Shown in pieces: positions 25,911 through 33,557 of a DNA stretch of 64,000 nucleotides; the stretch's first letter is position 1, and each line of letters starts with the position of its first letter. The notes under the pieces were generated by a model. It saw only the letters and a list, made by a program, of their open reading frames with translations, was not told the DNA's origin and ran no database searches. A program made the translations under genes and the position numbers. The stretch lies in contig NZ_VSSS01000013.1 in assembly GCF_008123425.1 (NCBI RefSeq), forward strand, positions 145,811 through 209,810, written 5' to 3'. The stretch is from Bradyrhizobium rifense (GTDB lineage Bacteria > Pseudomonadota > Alphaproteobacteria > Rhizobiales > Xanthobacteraceae).

Positions 25911-26717
25911 ATGATCCCGGCGCCATCAGGTGCGACGCGGCTCTACGTCATCGTCGGCGATCCCATCGCCCAGGTGCGTTCGCCTGCGGGGATATCGGCC
26001 GAGTTCGTAGCCCGTGGCCATGACGGCATGCTCGTTCCGGTTCAGGTTGCGACCGCCGATCTGCCGGATTTTCTCTCGGTGGCGAGCCGGTTGAAGAACC
26101 TCGACGGCATCGTCGTGACCATCCCGCACAAATTCACCTGCTATCAGGCCTGCGCCAGCGCGACGGAACGTGCGCACTTCCTGCGCACCGTGAACCTGAT
26201 GCGCCGGCGGGCCGATGGTTCGTGGCGCGGTGACATGGTGGACGGCCTCGGTTTCCTCGGCGCCGCGCGGGCGAAGGGGATCGATCCCCGCGGCATGCGG
26301 GCGCTGCTGGTCGGCGCGGGTGGTGCCGGCTCGGCCATCGCGCTGGCATTGGTCGAGGCCGGCGTCAGGGAGCTCGCCGTTCACGACAGCGAGACGGAGC
26401 GCCGCGACGCGCTGATCGGGCGGCTCAACGGGCTCGGCAAAGCGCCCGTGCGGGCAGGCACGATCGATCCCTCGGGCTTCGACTTCGTCGCCAATGCCAC
26501 GCCCGCCGGGATGAAGGACGGCGACCCGCTGCCGGTCGATGTCACGCGGTTGGCGCCGTCGGCCTATTGCGGCTGCGTCATCACCAAGCCGGAAGTTTCG
26601 CCCTTTATCGCGGAAGCCCGCAAGCTCGGCTGCGTTACCGCGACCGGCACCGACATGTACTGGCAGCACCAAGGCATCATGGTGGATTTCCTGCTCGGGA
26701 CCGATGGCGGACGCTAA
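25911..26717 (+). CDS. Shikimate dehydrogenase-like protein
   Basis: A 268-residue AroE-fold protein. 'VVTIPHKF' holds the catalytic Lys and 'ALLVGAGGAGSAIALALVEAGV' is the NADP-binding loop. The substrate loop at the N-terminus reads 'VGDPIAQVRSPAGISAEF' rather than the canonical HSxSPxxHN form, so it may act on quinate or an unrelated compound. The start is the ATG at 25911, or a TTG at 25902 that overlaps the monooxygenase stop; either way the two genes are coupled. It is more likely catabolic than the housekeeping aroE because of this context. Confidence 0.82.
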   Translation: MIPAPSGATRLYVIVGDPIAQVRSPAGISAEFVARGHDGMLVPVQVATADLPDFLSVASRLKNLDGIVVTIPHKFTCYQACASATERAHFLRTVNLMRRRADGSWRGDMVDGLGFLGAARAKGIDPRGMRALLVGAGGAGSAIALALVEAGVRELAVHDSETERRDALIGRLNGLGKAPVRAGTIDPSGFDFVANATPAGMKDGDPLPVDVTRLAPSAYCGCVITKPEVSPFIAEARKLGCVTATGTDMYWQHQGIMVDFLLGTDGGR

Positions 26718-26846
26718 GCGTTTGATTCATGTCAAGCGCATTTGCCTGCATTGATAGCATCGGTCGGGGCTTGAGCGCGCGCGGGTGACGTAGGATTATG
26801 CGCCCACGCGAGCCGGTCGCGCAAAATCGAGGGAAGGGGCCACGGA

Positions 26847-27665
26847 ATGACCAAGGGCAGGACCGTTGCGACGGCGATGATCGGCGCGACCGCGCTGCTG
26901 TTGTCCCTGATGCCCGCCGCCCATGCCGCGCAATGCGGCAACGGACCCGGCGGTTACGAGGCCTGGAAGCGTGAATTCAGCGCGGAGGCTCAGGGCAAGG
27001 GCATCGGTCAGACCGCGATCTCGGCGCTGATGCAGACCAATTATGCCAGCGCGACCATCGGCGCCGATCGCAGCCAGCACAGTTTTTCACTGTCGCTTGA
27101 CCAGTTCCTGGCCAAGCGCGGCGCCACCACCATCGTCGCGCGCGGCCGGTCGCTGAAGCAGTCGCAGGCGGCGATATTCGCCTCGATCGAGCAGCGCTAC
27201 GGCGTGCCCCCGGGACCGTTGATCGCGATCTGGGGCATGGAAACCGGTTTCGGCAGCCAGCGCGGCAACCAGAACATGCTCTCGTCGATCGCGACGCTGG
27301 CCTATGACTGCCGCCGCCCCGAATTCTTCACCGAGCAGCTCTATGCGGCGCTGAAGCTGGTCGATCGCGGTACGCTGTCGGGGTCCACCCGCGGCTCCAT
27401 GCATGGCGAGGTCGGCCAGACCCAGTTCATGCCCAAGAACATTCTGGCCTATGGCACCGGCAATCTCGACGTTGCCGCCAACGCGTTGAGCTCGACGGCG
27501 AACTTCCTGAAAGCCAATGGCTGGCGTGCGGGAGCCGGCTACCAGCCGGGCGAGCCGAATTTCGCCGCCATCCAGGCCTGGAATGCGGCAGGCGTCTACC
27601 AGAAGGCCATCGCGCTGATGGGCCGGCAGATCGACGGGGGTGGCGGGGCGGCGGCGGCGCGCTGA
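26847..27665 (+). CDS. Lytic murein transglycosylase, MltB type
   Basis: A 272-residue secreted protein. The signal peptide ends at 'AAHA' (about residue 28). The SLT_2/MltB domain follows, with the catalytic Glu in 'IAIWGMETGFG' (about residue 132) and the 'MHGEVGQTQFMPKN' motif. There is no C-terminal peptidoglycan-binding domain, so it is a short form. It cleaves the MurNAc-GlcNAc bond to 1,6-anhydro products in the periplasm. Monocistronic by spacing, 129 bp from the previous gene. Confidence 0.88.
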   Translation: MTKGRTVATAMIGATALLLSLMPAAHAAQCGNGPGGYEAWKREFSAEAQGKGIGQTAISALMQTNYASATIGADRSQHSFSLSLDQFLAKRGATTIVARGRSLKQSQAAIFASIEQRYGVPPGPLIAIWGMETGFGSQRGNQNMLSSIATLAYDCRRPEFFTEQLYAALKLVDRGTLSGSTRGSMHGEVGQTQFMPKNILAYGTGNLDVAANALSSTANFLKANGWRAGAGYQPGEPNFAAIQAWNAAGVYQKAIALMGRQIDGGGGAAAAR

Positions 27666-27776
27666 GGTGCTCCGCAAGGCGTGACCTGTTTGTCAGAGAA
27701 AGTTGTTGCTTTCAGGAACCGACGGCACGAGGTTTGCTTAGATCAAGTTTGGGGCTGGGCATGAGGAGAACTCAAC

Positions 27777-27998
27777 ATGGCTACCCAGATCGTGATGGAT
27801 CAGACGGGCGATACACGCCACGAGTTTGATCCCGAAAATGCCGAAGCGTTGGCGCGGGCCGAACAACGCTTTCGGGAATTGACCGGCGTGGGCTTTACCG
27901 CCGCGTACCGGACCGGGCCCGGCGAAGTCACGCGTATCAAATCGTTCGACCCGACCGCGCGGGAAACGCTGTTCTATCCCCGCCTGGTCGGCGGTTGA
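27777..27998 (+). CDS. Small hypothetical protein, 73 aa
   Basis: A small acidic protein with 'DPENAEALARAEQRFRELTGVGFTAAYR' split between a helix and a strand, ending in 'LFYPRLVGG'. The composition suggests a compact fold with one helix and a beta hairpin. It has the look of a ubiquitin-like or ribosome-associated Rhizobiales small protein, but I cannot name the family. AGGAG is 9-10 bases before the ATG. It lies 12 bp before the next gene, so the two probably form an operon. Confidence 0.7.
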   Translation: MATQIVMDQTGDTRHEFDPENAEALARAEQRFRELTGVGFTAAYRTGPGEVTRIKSFDPTARETLFYPRLVGG

Positions 27999-28010
27999 TC
28001 TGAACGGCCC

Positions 28011-28433
28011 ATGATCGCGGTCTTCAGGCTTCGCGCGCCCGCGCGAGCGCGTCTGCACGCGCTCCGCGAGCTCTACCGGCGCTTCTTCGGCGAGAACACG
28101 CCCGAGGCGCGCGGTCGGCGGCTGTTGTCCGAATGGCTGTCCGAAGAGCAGCGCGCACAATTCGAGCAGCACCGGCATTTTGACGTCATCGGTTGCGACA
28201 GCGGCAAGCGCTATCGCATTCACTATGGCACCGCCGCCAACGTCCACGAGGTCGACGACGCCGGTAATGCAACGATGGGGTGGTGCTTCGTCCCCTCGGG
28301 CTTCCTCGTGCCGGGCGACGTGATGCTCGCGCAGAAGATCGCGCTCGAGACGGACGAGAAGGGCGCGCTTGCGCTCGCCAACCGGTTTCCACCGGCAACG
28401 CATTCCGAGCATTTTTACCGGCGGCCGTTCTAG
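28011..28433 (+). CDS. Conserved-looking hypothetical protein, 140 aa
   Basis: A soluble basic protein. The N-terminal half is helical ('ARLHALRELYRRFFG'). The C-terminal half contains 'GKRYRIHYGTAANVHEVD', 'MGWCFVPSGFLVPGDVMLAQKIALE' (split here) and ends in 'HFYRRPF'. That beta-rich part resembles the small phage-tail or catalytic-looking domain seen in many unnamed alphaproteobacterial proteins, without a recognised motif. It is downstream of and probably co-transcribed with the 73-residue gene. Confidence 0.65.
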   Translation: MIAVFRLRAPARARLHALRELYRRFFGENTPEARGRRLLSEWLSEEQRAQFEQHRHFDVIGCDSGKRYRIHYGTAANVHEVDDAGNATMGWCFVPSGFLVPGDVMLAQKIALETDEKGALALANRFPPATHSEHFYRRPF

Positions 28434-28458
28434 CCGGCGCGTACGCCGGGGCTGCCGC

Positions 28459-28551
28459 TCAGAAGTGCGTGGTGCGATAGGCATCCACCGCATGCGCCGC
28501 GAAGACGCCGATGGCGCAAAGGGCAAGCACGGCTGAGATCAGCTCGATCAT
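28459..28551 (-). CDS. Tiny single-TM peptide (30 aa), AHxxDAxR type
   Basis: ATG frame of 30 codons with GGGGAGGA six bases upstream. One hydrophobic helix starts at 'MIELISAVLALCAIGVF' and ends with 'AHAVDAYRTTHF'. The tail matches the pattern of the peptide at 19448. Its start overlaps the stop of another tiny frame (ATGA), which suggests translational coupling. This is the best-supported of the tiny genes. Confidence 0.6.
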   Translation of the reverse strand: MIELISAVLALCAIGVFAAHAVDAYRTTHF

Positions 28552-28631
28552 TGCTCGTCCTCCCCAAGCGGCTGGGCGACGAGATGCTGGCAACAGGCAT
28601 ATTCGCTGATCAGGTCGAGGAAGAATTGCAT
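28548..28631 (-). CDS. Tiny soluble peptide (27 aa) coupled to TM peptide
   Basis: ATG frame of 27 codons beginning 'MQFFLDLISEYACCQHL' and ending in an acidic tail. Its TGA overlaps the ATG of the following 30-residue TM peptide by four bases, the classic sign of coupled translation. The adjacent cysteine pair is a conspicuous feature for so short a peptide. The ribosome site (AGGGA) is modest. Function unknown. Confidence 0.45.
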   Translation of the reverse strand: MQFFLDLISEYACCQHLVAQPLGEDEQ

Positions 28632-28826
28632 GACGCACGTCCCTGTATGATTTTGACAACCACATAACCGGCCATCTGTTTCAGGCGTGTTTCGTCGATT
28701 TGGGAAAGGGGTTTCGCGGGGAACCGCGGGCTGGTCTGCGAGCGGGCAAACCGCTACATCCCGCTACCGATCCACCGTTTTGGCCGCGTGTATCGCGCGC
28801 GTCGCGTCACATTTCGAGGCAAAATC

Positions 28827-29273
28827 ATGGCACAGGTCGCCTGGTTCGACGATCTCACCGTCGGCATGCGTTTCAAATCCCCCGAGGTCGAGGTCACCGA
28901 GGCCGACATCAAGCGGTTTGCCGCCGAGTTCGACCCGCAGCCGATGCATCTCGACCACGAGGCTGCCAAGGCGACCCTGTTCAACGGCCTGGCTGCGTCG
29001 GGATGGCACACCGCGGCGATCGCCATGAACCTCGCGATCCAGACCCGCCCCTTCGGCCCGCATCCGCTGATCGGCGCCGGCGTCGACGGGCTGCGCTGGA
29101 CCATTCCGGTGCGGCCGAATGACCGCCTGCATCTGGTCGGCGAGGTCATGGGCCTGACGCCGTCGAAGTCGAAGCCGCAAGGCATCGCGCTGGTGAAATG
29201 GACGATGTTCAACCAGAATGGCGAGGAGGTTTACACCTTCACCCCGATCGCGATTGTGCCGCGGCGCGCGTAG
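28827..29273 (+). CDS. MaoC-family (R)-hydratase/dehydratase
   Basis: A 148-residue hot-dog-fold protein. 'TEADIKRFAAEFDPQPMHLDHEAA' contains the Asp/His dyad of MaoC hydratases (split over 'FDPQPMHLD'), followed by 'ASGWHTAAIAMNL' and 'LRWTIPVRPND'. It would hydrate trans-2-enoyl-CoA to (R)-3-hydroxyacyl-CoA. The ATG at 28827 is preceded by GAGG; the frame is open 13 codons further up. It is not close to other beta-oxidation genes apart from those at 20-24 kb. Confidence 0.88.
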   Translation: MAQVAWFDDLTVGMRFKSPEVEVTEADIKRFAAEFDPQPMHLDHEAAKATLFNGLAASGWHTAAIAMNLAIQTRPFGPHPLIGAGVDGLRWTIPVRPNDRLHLVGEVMGLTPSKSKPQGIALVKWTMFNQNGEEVYTFTPIAIVPRRA

Positions 29274-29358
29274 GGCGGCTGGGTCGAGCCGGCTGAAGCC
29301 CTTGCGGCTTGCGGAGGGAGGTGGTCAGCTTGAGCCGGGGAAAACGCTGGAGGCTGAC

Positions 29359-29856
29359 ATGAAACGATTTCTTCTTGCCGCGGCGCTGCTGGCCGGCGCC
29401 TCGAGTGCCGGGCCTGCGGTCGCGCAACAGTCCAAGGTCGGTGACTGGACCATCGAGAAGCGCACCCAGGACACCCACTGCAACGCCAGCCGCGGGTACA
29501 AGGACAAGGACGACGAGAACCGCGACTACGTCATCGTCATCACCTATTCCGACAAGGCCATCGTGATCGTGATGATCTATGACGGCTGGGAGTGGGACAA
29601 GGTCGGCGAGATCCTGAAAGCCGACGTCGGCACCGACGATGCCGACATCATGTCAAAGGCGAAGTGGGAGGTCATGGACAAGACCACCGTGCGCGGCATC
29701 TTCGAGTACGATCAGTCGATGATGGACCGCCTGTCGAAGGCCAAGCGTCTCACGCTCGATTTCGAGGATGATGACGACGACAGCATCGAGATGCAGATCC
29801 CGCGCGCCGGCGAGGCGCTCGCTGCGCTGAAGTTCTGCGAGGAGAACCGGAAATAA
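29359..29856 (+). CDS. Secreted hypothetical protein, 165 aa
   Basis: A signal peptide (residues 1-22, cleavage after 'AVAQ' or nearby) leads a small periplasmic domain beginning 'SKVGDWTIEKRTQDTHCNASRGY'-like sequence (broken here at Cys). The middle alternates beta strands such as 'YVIVITYSDKAIVIVMIYDGW', followed by an acidic stretch of Asp residues. The start 'VGDWTIEKR' recalls the 'invasion-associated locus B'-type proteins, but similarity is weak. GGAGG precedes the ATG. Confidence 0.7.
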   Translation: MKRFLLAAALLAGASSAGPAVAQQSKVGDWTIEKRTQDTHCNASRGYKDKDDENRDYVIVITYSDKAIVIVMIYDGWEWDKVGEILKADVGTDDADIMSKAKWEVMDKTTVRGIFEYDQSMMDRLSKAKRLTLDFEDDDDDSIEMQIPRAGEALAALKFCEENRK

Positions 29857-29860
29857 GATG

Positions 29861-29885
29861 CCGCGCCTCACGGGCGCGGTTGATT
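29861..29885 (+). terminator. Rho-independent-type hairpin
   Basis: CCGCGCC-TCACG-GGCGCGG followed by TTGATT, four bases after the stop of the secreted-protein gene. The T tract is short. Confidence 0.55.
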
Positions 29886-29892
29886 AGGCAGT

Positions 29893-29935
29893 CAGCGAGC
29901 GGGCGCGTGATGCACGGCACACAGCCCGCTCGCTG
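29893..29935. terminator. Second, long-loop hairpin
   Basis: Perfect 12-bp arms (CAGCGAGCGGGC and its complement) separated by 19 bases, just after the first hairpin. It may reinforce termination in either direction. Confidence 0.4.
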
Positions 29936-30111
29936 TTCGCATTTATCCTAGTCTTTGGCGAAAACGTCCAAGCCGCACCCTGCGGTTGACGTTACGCAAG
30001 GACGATGTTCGAGATTCCAGCATTTTTCTGTGACGTTTTCTCGTCGTCGACCACGACGATCGGCCGGTTTGTCCGCGTCGTCGGCGTTATCCAAGCCGCA
30101 TCGCCCGGCCG

Positions 30112-31266
30112 ATGACGATCCTCGAGGCGAACAGGTTCTCCTCGCTCGTCGGCGAGATCTACGATGCGGCGGTCGATCCCGCGCAGCGAAGCGCTGCCCT
30201 GGAACAGGTCGCGGGTTTCGTCGGCGGCTCGGCCGTGACCATTCTCTCGCGGGACGCAGCCAGGCTCTCGATCGAAATCCACCAGCACTATGGAACGGAG
30301 TCCCGCTTCCGCGAGCTCTACCGGGATCGATATGTCGAACTCGATCCACTGCTTGATCGCCACCTCGATCTGCCCGTTGAACAGACCATCGGTGTGGCCG
30401 ACGTCATGCCCTATTCGGACTTCGTGGCCACGAGCTTCTATCGCGAGTGGGTGGAACCGCAGGGCGCCGTCGACCTCGCGACCGTCACGCTCGAGCGATC
30501 GAATGTGCGCACGACGATTCTGCAGGTCATGCGCGGCCGGTCACGCGGAACCGTCGACGACGCGATGCGCGAACGCATGCGGTTGCTCGCGCCGCACATC
30601 CAGCGCTCGCGCATCATGGGTCGGCAGATCAGGGCGCGCTCCCACACCGTCGCCGACCTCGCGGAGGTCCTCGACGCGCTGAGCACGGCAATCTGCCTGT
30701 TCGATGCGGACGGACGGGTCGTTCATGCCAACGCGGCGTGTCGGCAAATGCTCGCCGACGGCGATCTGCTCGCGATCGTCGGCGATCGCATCGTGGTCCG
30801 CAACACCCAGGCCGACAAAATATTCCGCAGCCTCTTCGATGCCGTCGCCGACGGCGGAACCAGTTCGGCCGACCGCCGCAGAATCGAACTGATGACGTCG
30901 GCCGACGGCCAGCACTATCTGGCCCACGCGTTTTCGTTGACGCCCCAACGGAGCCTGCAACGCGACGCTGCAGCGAGCGTGCTGTTCCTGCAAAAAGCCT
31001 CGATGGTGCCTCAGCTTGCAACGGACGCGATCGCTGCAGCATTCAGGCTGACGCCGTCGGAAATGCGCGTGCTGACGGCCATCGTCGCGCTCGGTGGAGT
31101 TCCCGATATCGCGGCAAAGCTCGGAATTGCCGAGACGACGGTGAAGACACATCTCGGTCGCCTGTTCGAGAAGACCGGCGCCGGCAGGCAGGCCGACCTC
31201 GTCAAGATCGCGGCGGGCTTTGCCGCTCCGTTCGTACAGGCGACCGGCCCGGACGACGTCGTGTGA
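30112..31266 (+). CDS. LuxR-type HTH regulator with PAS-like domain (copy 1)
   Basis: A 384-residue regulator. The N-terminal half (about 1-185) has 'GEIYDAAVDPAQRSAALEQVAGFVGG', 'RYVELDPLLDRHL' and 'FYREWVEPQGAVDLATVTLERS' (each a family block shared with two paralogues at 36.9 and 38.2 kb). The middle part, 'LADLAEVLDALSTAICLFDADGRVVHANAA', is PAS-like. The C-terminal HTH is 'LTPSEMRVLTAIVALGGVPDIAAKLGIAETTVKTHLGRLFEKTG'-like (broken in two at 'GG'). No autoinducer-pocket signature is visible. The ATG lacks a clear ribosome site. Confidence 0.88.
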   Translation: MTILEANRFSSLVGEIYDAAVDPAQRSAALEQVAGFVGGSAVTILSRDAARLSIEIHQHYGTESRFRELYRDRYVELDPLLDRHLDLPVEQTIGVADVMPYSDFVATSFYREWVEPQGAVDLATVTLERSNVRTTILQVMRGRSRGTVDDAMRERMRLLAPHIQRSRIMGRQIRARSHTVADLAEVLDALSTAICLFDADGRVVHANAACRQMLADGDLLAIVGDRIVVRNTQADKIFRSLFDAVADGGTSSADRRRIELMTSADGQHYLAHAFSLTPQRSLQRDAAASVLFLQKASMVPQLATDAIAAAFRLTPSEMRVLTAIVALGGVPDIAAKLGIAETTVKTHLGRLFEKTGAGRQADLVKIAAGFAAPFVQATGPDDVV

Positions 31267-31352
31267 TCCAATTCACATCGCGGACCGCGTAGCTGCGCAA
31301 TCTCAATCCATTGTGATGAACGAGGCGGGGGCGTCCTCCGAACGTATGACGC

Positions 31353-31366
31353 GTATCATTTGATAC
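31353..31366. promoter_or_regulatory. Short perfect palindrome before AraC gene
   Basis: GTATCA-TT-TGATAC lies about 130 bp before the AraC-family ATG. It could be a regulator site in that promoter region. The palindrome is short, so chance is possible. Confidence 0.35.
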
Positions 31367-31497
31367 TTTCGTATGGAGCGTCTCCTGAAATGAGAAGGGC
31401 AATATGCGCCACCAAGATAATGCGCGATCGCACCGGATACGGGTGCGAGGACGCAACAGCGCGTGGCCTAGCCTGCTCGTCGGTGGGAGAGATTGCA

Positions 31498-32472
31498 ATG
31501 AACGCCAATGATGATTTTTCTATTCTCAATGTTTCAACAACCGACATTCCCGAGGGCGAACGTGTCCCGATGCTGCGGGAATTCTATCGCTGCGGAGTGG
31601 TGAAGGCGGAGATCGACGCAAAGGAAGGGAAGCCGTTCGAGGCGCGCTTCACCTCTCATGCCCTGCCGGAAGCGCAACTGATGATTGGAACGTTGTTTGG
31701 AGCCAGACTCATTCGCACGAAGCAACTGATTGTTGATGGCGACGACAGCCTTGCCCTGATCGTGAATCGATCGGGAACGATCGGGATATCTGCGCGAGGA
31801 CGTGATTTGCTGCTTCAGCCGGGAGACGCGGCGTTGACGAGTGCTGAAGACGTCATGACACTCGAGCGATTGTCGCCTGGAGATTGTCTCTCTTTGCGCG
31901 TACCGAGGCGGGTCCTGGCGCCGATGATCGTGGATGTCGATGATGCGGTGATGCAGCTCTCGCCAGAGGGCGCCGCTGGAGTCGGGTTGCTCGTCGACTA
32001 CGCCGCTGCCCTGGTCAGAGAAGAGGCTCTGGCGATACCCGCGCTCCGTCGGCTTGCCGTACGACATCTGCATGACCTGCTGGCGCTCGTTCTCGATCCG
32101 GCCGATGAAGCTCTGGAGATCGCAGGACGGCGAGGTGTCAAGGCAGCCCGGCTACGAAAAGCAAAAGTCCTCATCGCCAACAATTGCTGGCGGCAGGACC
32201 TGTCGGTTACGACCGTTGCGCAGGAACTCGGCGTCACGCCACGGTACCTCCAGCGCCTGTTCGAGACCGACGGCAAGACGTTTTCCTCGTTCCTGATCGA
32301 GCAGCGCCTGAAACGCGCCCATCGCATGTTGCGGGAACCGGAATTCGCCGAGCGTCCGGTCTCCTCGATCGCCTACGACGTCGGCTTCGGCGATCTCTCC
32401 TATTTCAACCGCTCTTTCCGGCGGGCCTATGGCGCCACGCCGAGCGACGTCAGGAGCGGCACGGCAGAGTGA
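31498..32472 (+). CDS. AraC-family transcriptional regulator
   Basis: A 324-residue regulator. The N-terminal AraC_binding_2-type domain (about 20-190) is followed by a double HTH at 225-320: 'DLSVTTVAQELGVTPRYLQRLF' and 'RPVSSIAYDVGFGDLSYFNRSFRRAYGATPSDVR' (split at 'DLSYF'). The start is the ATG at 31498 with GGGAGAG upstream; the frame remains open to 31360. It lies 232 bp after a LuxR gene and upstream of DUF3455 and autotransporter genes. Target genes are not evident. Confidence 0.9.
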   Translation: MNANDDFSILNVSTTDIPEGERVPMLREFYRCGVVKAEIDAKEGKPFEARFTSHALPEAQLMIGTLFGARLIRTKQLIVDGDDSLALIVNRSGTIGISARGRDLLLQPGDAALTSAEDVMTLERLSPGDCLSLRVPRRVLAPMIVDVDDAVMQLSPEGAAGVGLLVDYAAALVREEALAIPALRRLAVRHLHDLLALVLDPADEALEIAGRRGVKAARLRKAKVLIANNCWRQDLSVTTVAQELGVTPRYLQRLFETDGKTFSSFLIEQRLKRAHRMLREPEFAERPVSSIAYDVGFGDLSYFNRSFRRAYGATPSDVRSGTAE

Positions 32473-32553
32473 TCGCATCCCGACGAATTTGAGCGTGCGA
32501 TCGATTTCGATCCCGAGCAGGGAATTTTTCACGTGATCCTTGATCGTGAAGTC

Positions 32554-33087
32554 ATGACTGTTGCCAATTTGTTGAGCCGAAGTGCCGTTGTCGCGAGCGT
32601 GCTCTCAGGAGTGTCGGCTTTGGCGGGGACGCCCGACGAGATCAGGGTTCCCGGGGAGATTCCCGGCACGGTGCTCCATGCCGAAGGCGCGCAGATCTAC
32701 GAATGTCGACCCGATACCGCACATCAACTGGTCTGGCAGGCGCGCGAGCCGACGGCCACGCTGATGGACGGCGATAAATCCGTCGGCCGCCACTATGCCG
32801 CGTTGCATTGGGAAGCCGTCGATGCCGGCACGCTGATGTGGGAGCACAAGGACGGCAGCTCCGTGAAGGCGAAGATTGTCGCCAAGGCGGCGGGCCGGAA
32901 CGCCGACGATCTGCCGTGGCTCAAATTTGGTGTGATCACGCAGAGCGGCGACGGCCTGTTCTATGGCGTCAGCCACGTGCAGCGCATCAACACGCTAGGT
33001 GGCGTGATCCGTGGCGCGTGCCAGCAGGCGGGCGCGTTTCGCAGCGTGCCGTATTCGGCCGACTACGTGTTCTGGCGCGTGGAGTAG
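32554..33087 (+). CDS. DUF3455-like secreted protein
   Basis: A 177-residue protein with a signal peptide (about residues 1-24, 'VASVLSGVSALAG'). The body matches the DUF3455 pattern: 'AEGAQIYECRPD' near the start, 'GRHYAALHWEAVDAG', 'VKAKIVAKA', 'LPWLKFGV' and a closing 'CQQAGAFRSVPYSADYVFW'. The family is widespread in Bradyrhizobiaceae and fungi and has no agreed function. A GTG at 32533 is an alternative start. It is followed two bases later by a small gene. Confidence 0.75.
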   Translation: MTVANLLSRSAVVASVLSGVSALAGTPDEIRVPGEIPGTVLHAEGAQIYECRPDTAHQLVWQAREPTATLMDGDKSVGRHYAALHWEAVDAGTLMWEHKDGSSVKAKIVAKAAGRNADDLPWLKFGVITQSGDGLFYGVSHVQRINTLGGVIRGACQQAGAFRSVPYSADYVFWRVE

Positions 33088-33089
33088 GA

Positions 33090-33338
33090 ATGCGCCGTTT
33101 CTTCTTCGACCTCCTGGTCGGCAATGTCGTCAAGATCGATCCGGGCGGCATGGTGTTCGAGCATGCGAGGGCGACGTTCGTGGTTGCCGATGAGATGGCG
33201 AGGCATCTGTTCGTCTGGCGGGATGATCTGCGCGATCGCGATGCCTGGATCCGCGTCAGGGACGATGGTGGGCGCGAGATCTATCGCACCGCAGTCTGGG
33301 CGGAGAATGCCGAGAGGGCAGGCTGGGACCAGGCGTGA
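33090..33338 (+). CDS. Small DUF6894-like protein, 82 aa
   Basis: Begins 'MRRFFFDLL' and contains 'DPGGMVFEHARATFVVADEMARHL' and 'VRDDGGREIYRTAVW', the arrangement of the short 'xRYFFH...D..G.E' Rhizobiales family (DUF6894). It is probably co-transcribed with the DUF3455 gene two bases upstream. The function of the family is unknown. Confidence 0.65.
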   Translation: MRRFFFDLLVGNVVKIDPGGMVFEHARATFVVADEMARHLFVWRDDLRDRDAWIRVRDDGGREIYRTAVWAENAERAGWDQA

Positions 33339-33379
33339 GCCTGCGGGCAGTGTCGCTACTCTGCACCACTAGCGGATGA

Positions 33380-33442
33380 ATGGGCATCAGTTCGCTCTGA
33401 GCCGAGACCCGGTCGCGTCTGTCCAAGTCGGATGATGCCCAT
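33380..33442. repeat. Spaced inverted repeat upstream of autotransporter
   Basis: ATGGGCATCA at 33380-33389 and its exact complement TGATGCCCAT at 33433-33442, 43 bases apart, in the leader region of the autotransporter gene. It could be an mRNA stem or a regulator site. Confidence 0.35.
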
Positions 33443-33557
33443 CCTTCTACCTTAGCGATCAGCGATTCACAGTTCGCTGCGCTGGCCTCCTTCGATCGGA
33501 GGAGGCCGGTCGCAATAGGTCTGCACGCCCATTTGGCGGAAAGGCCTCGCTTGGGGA

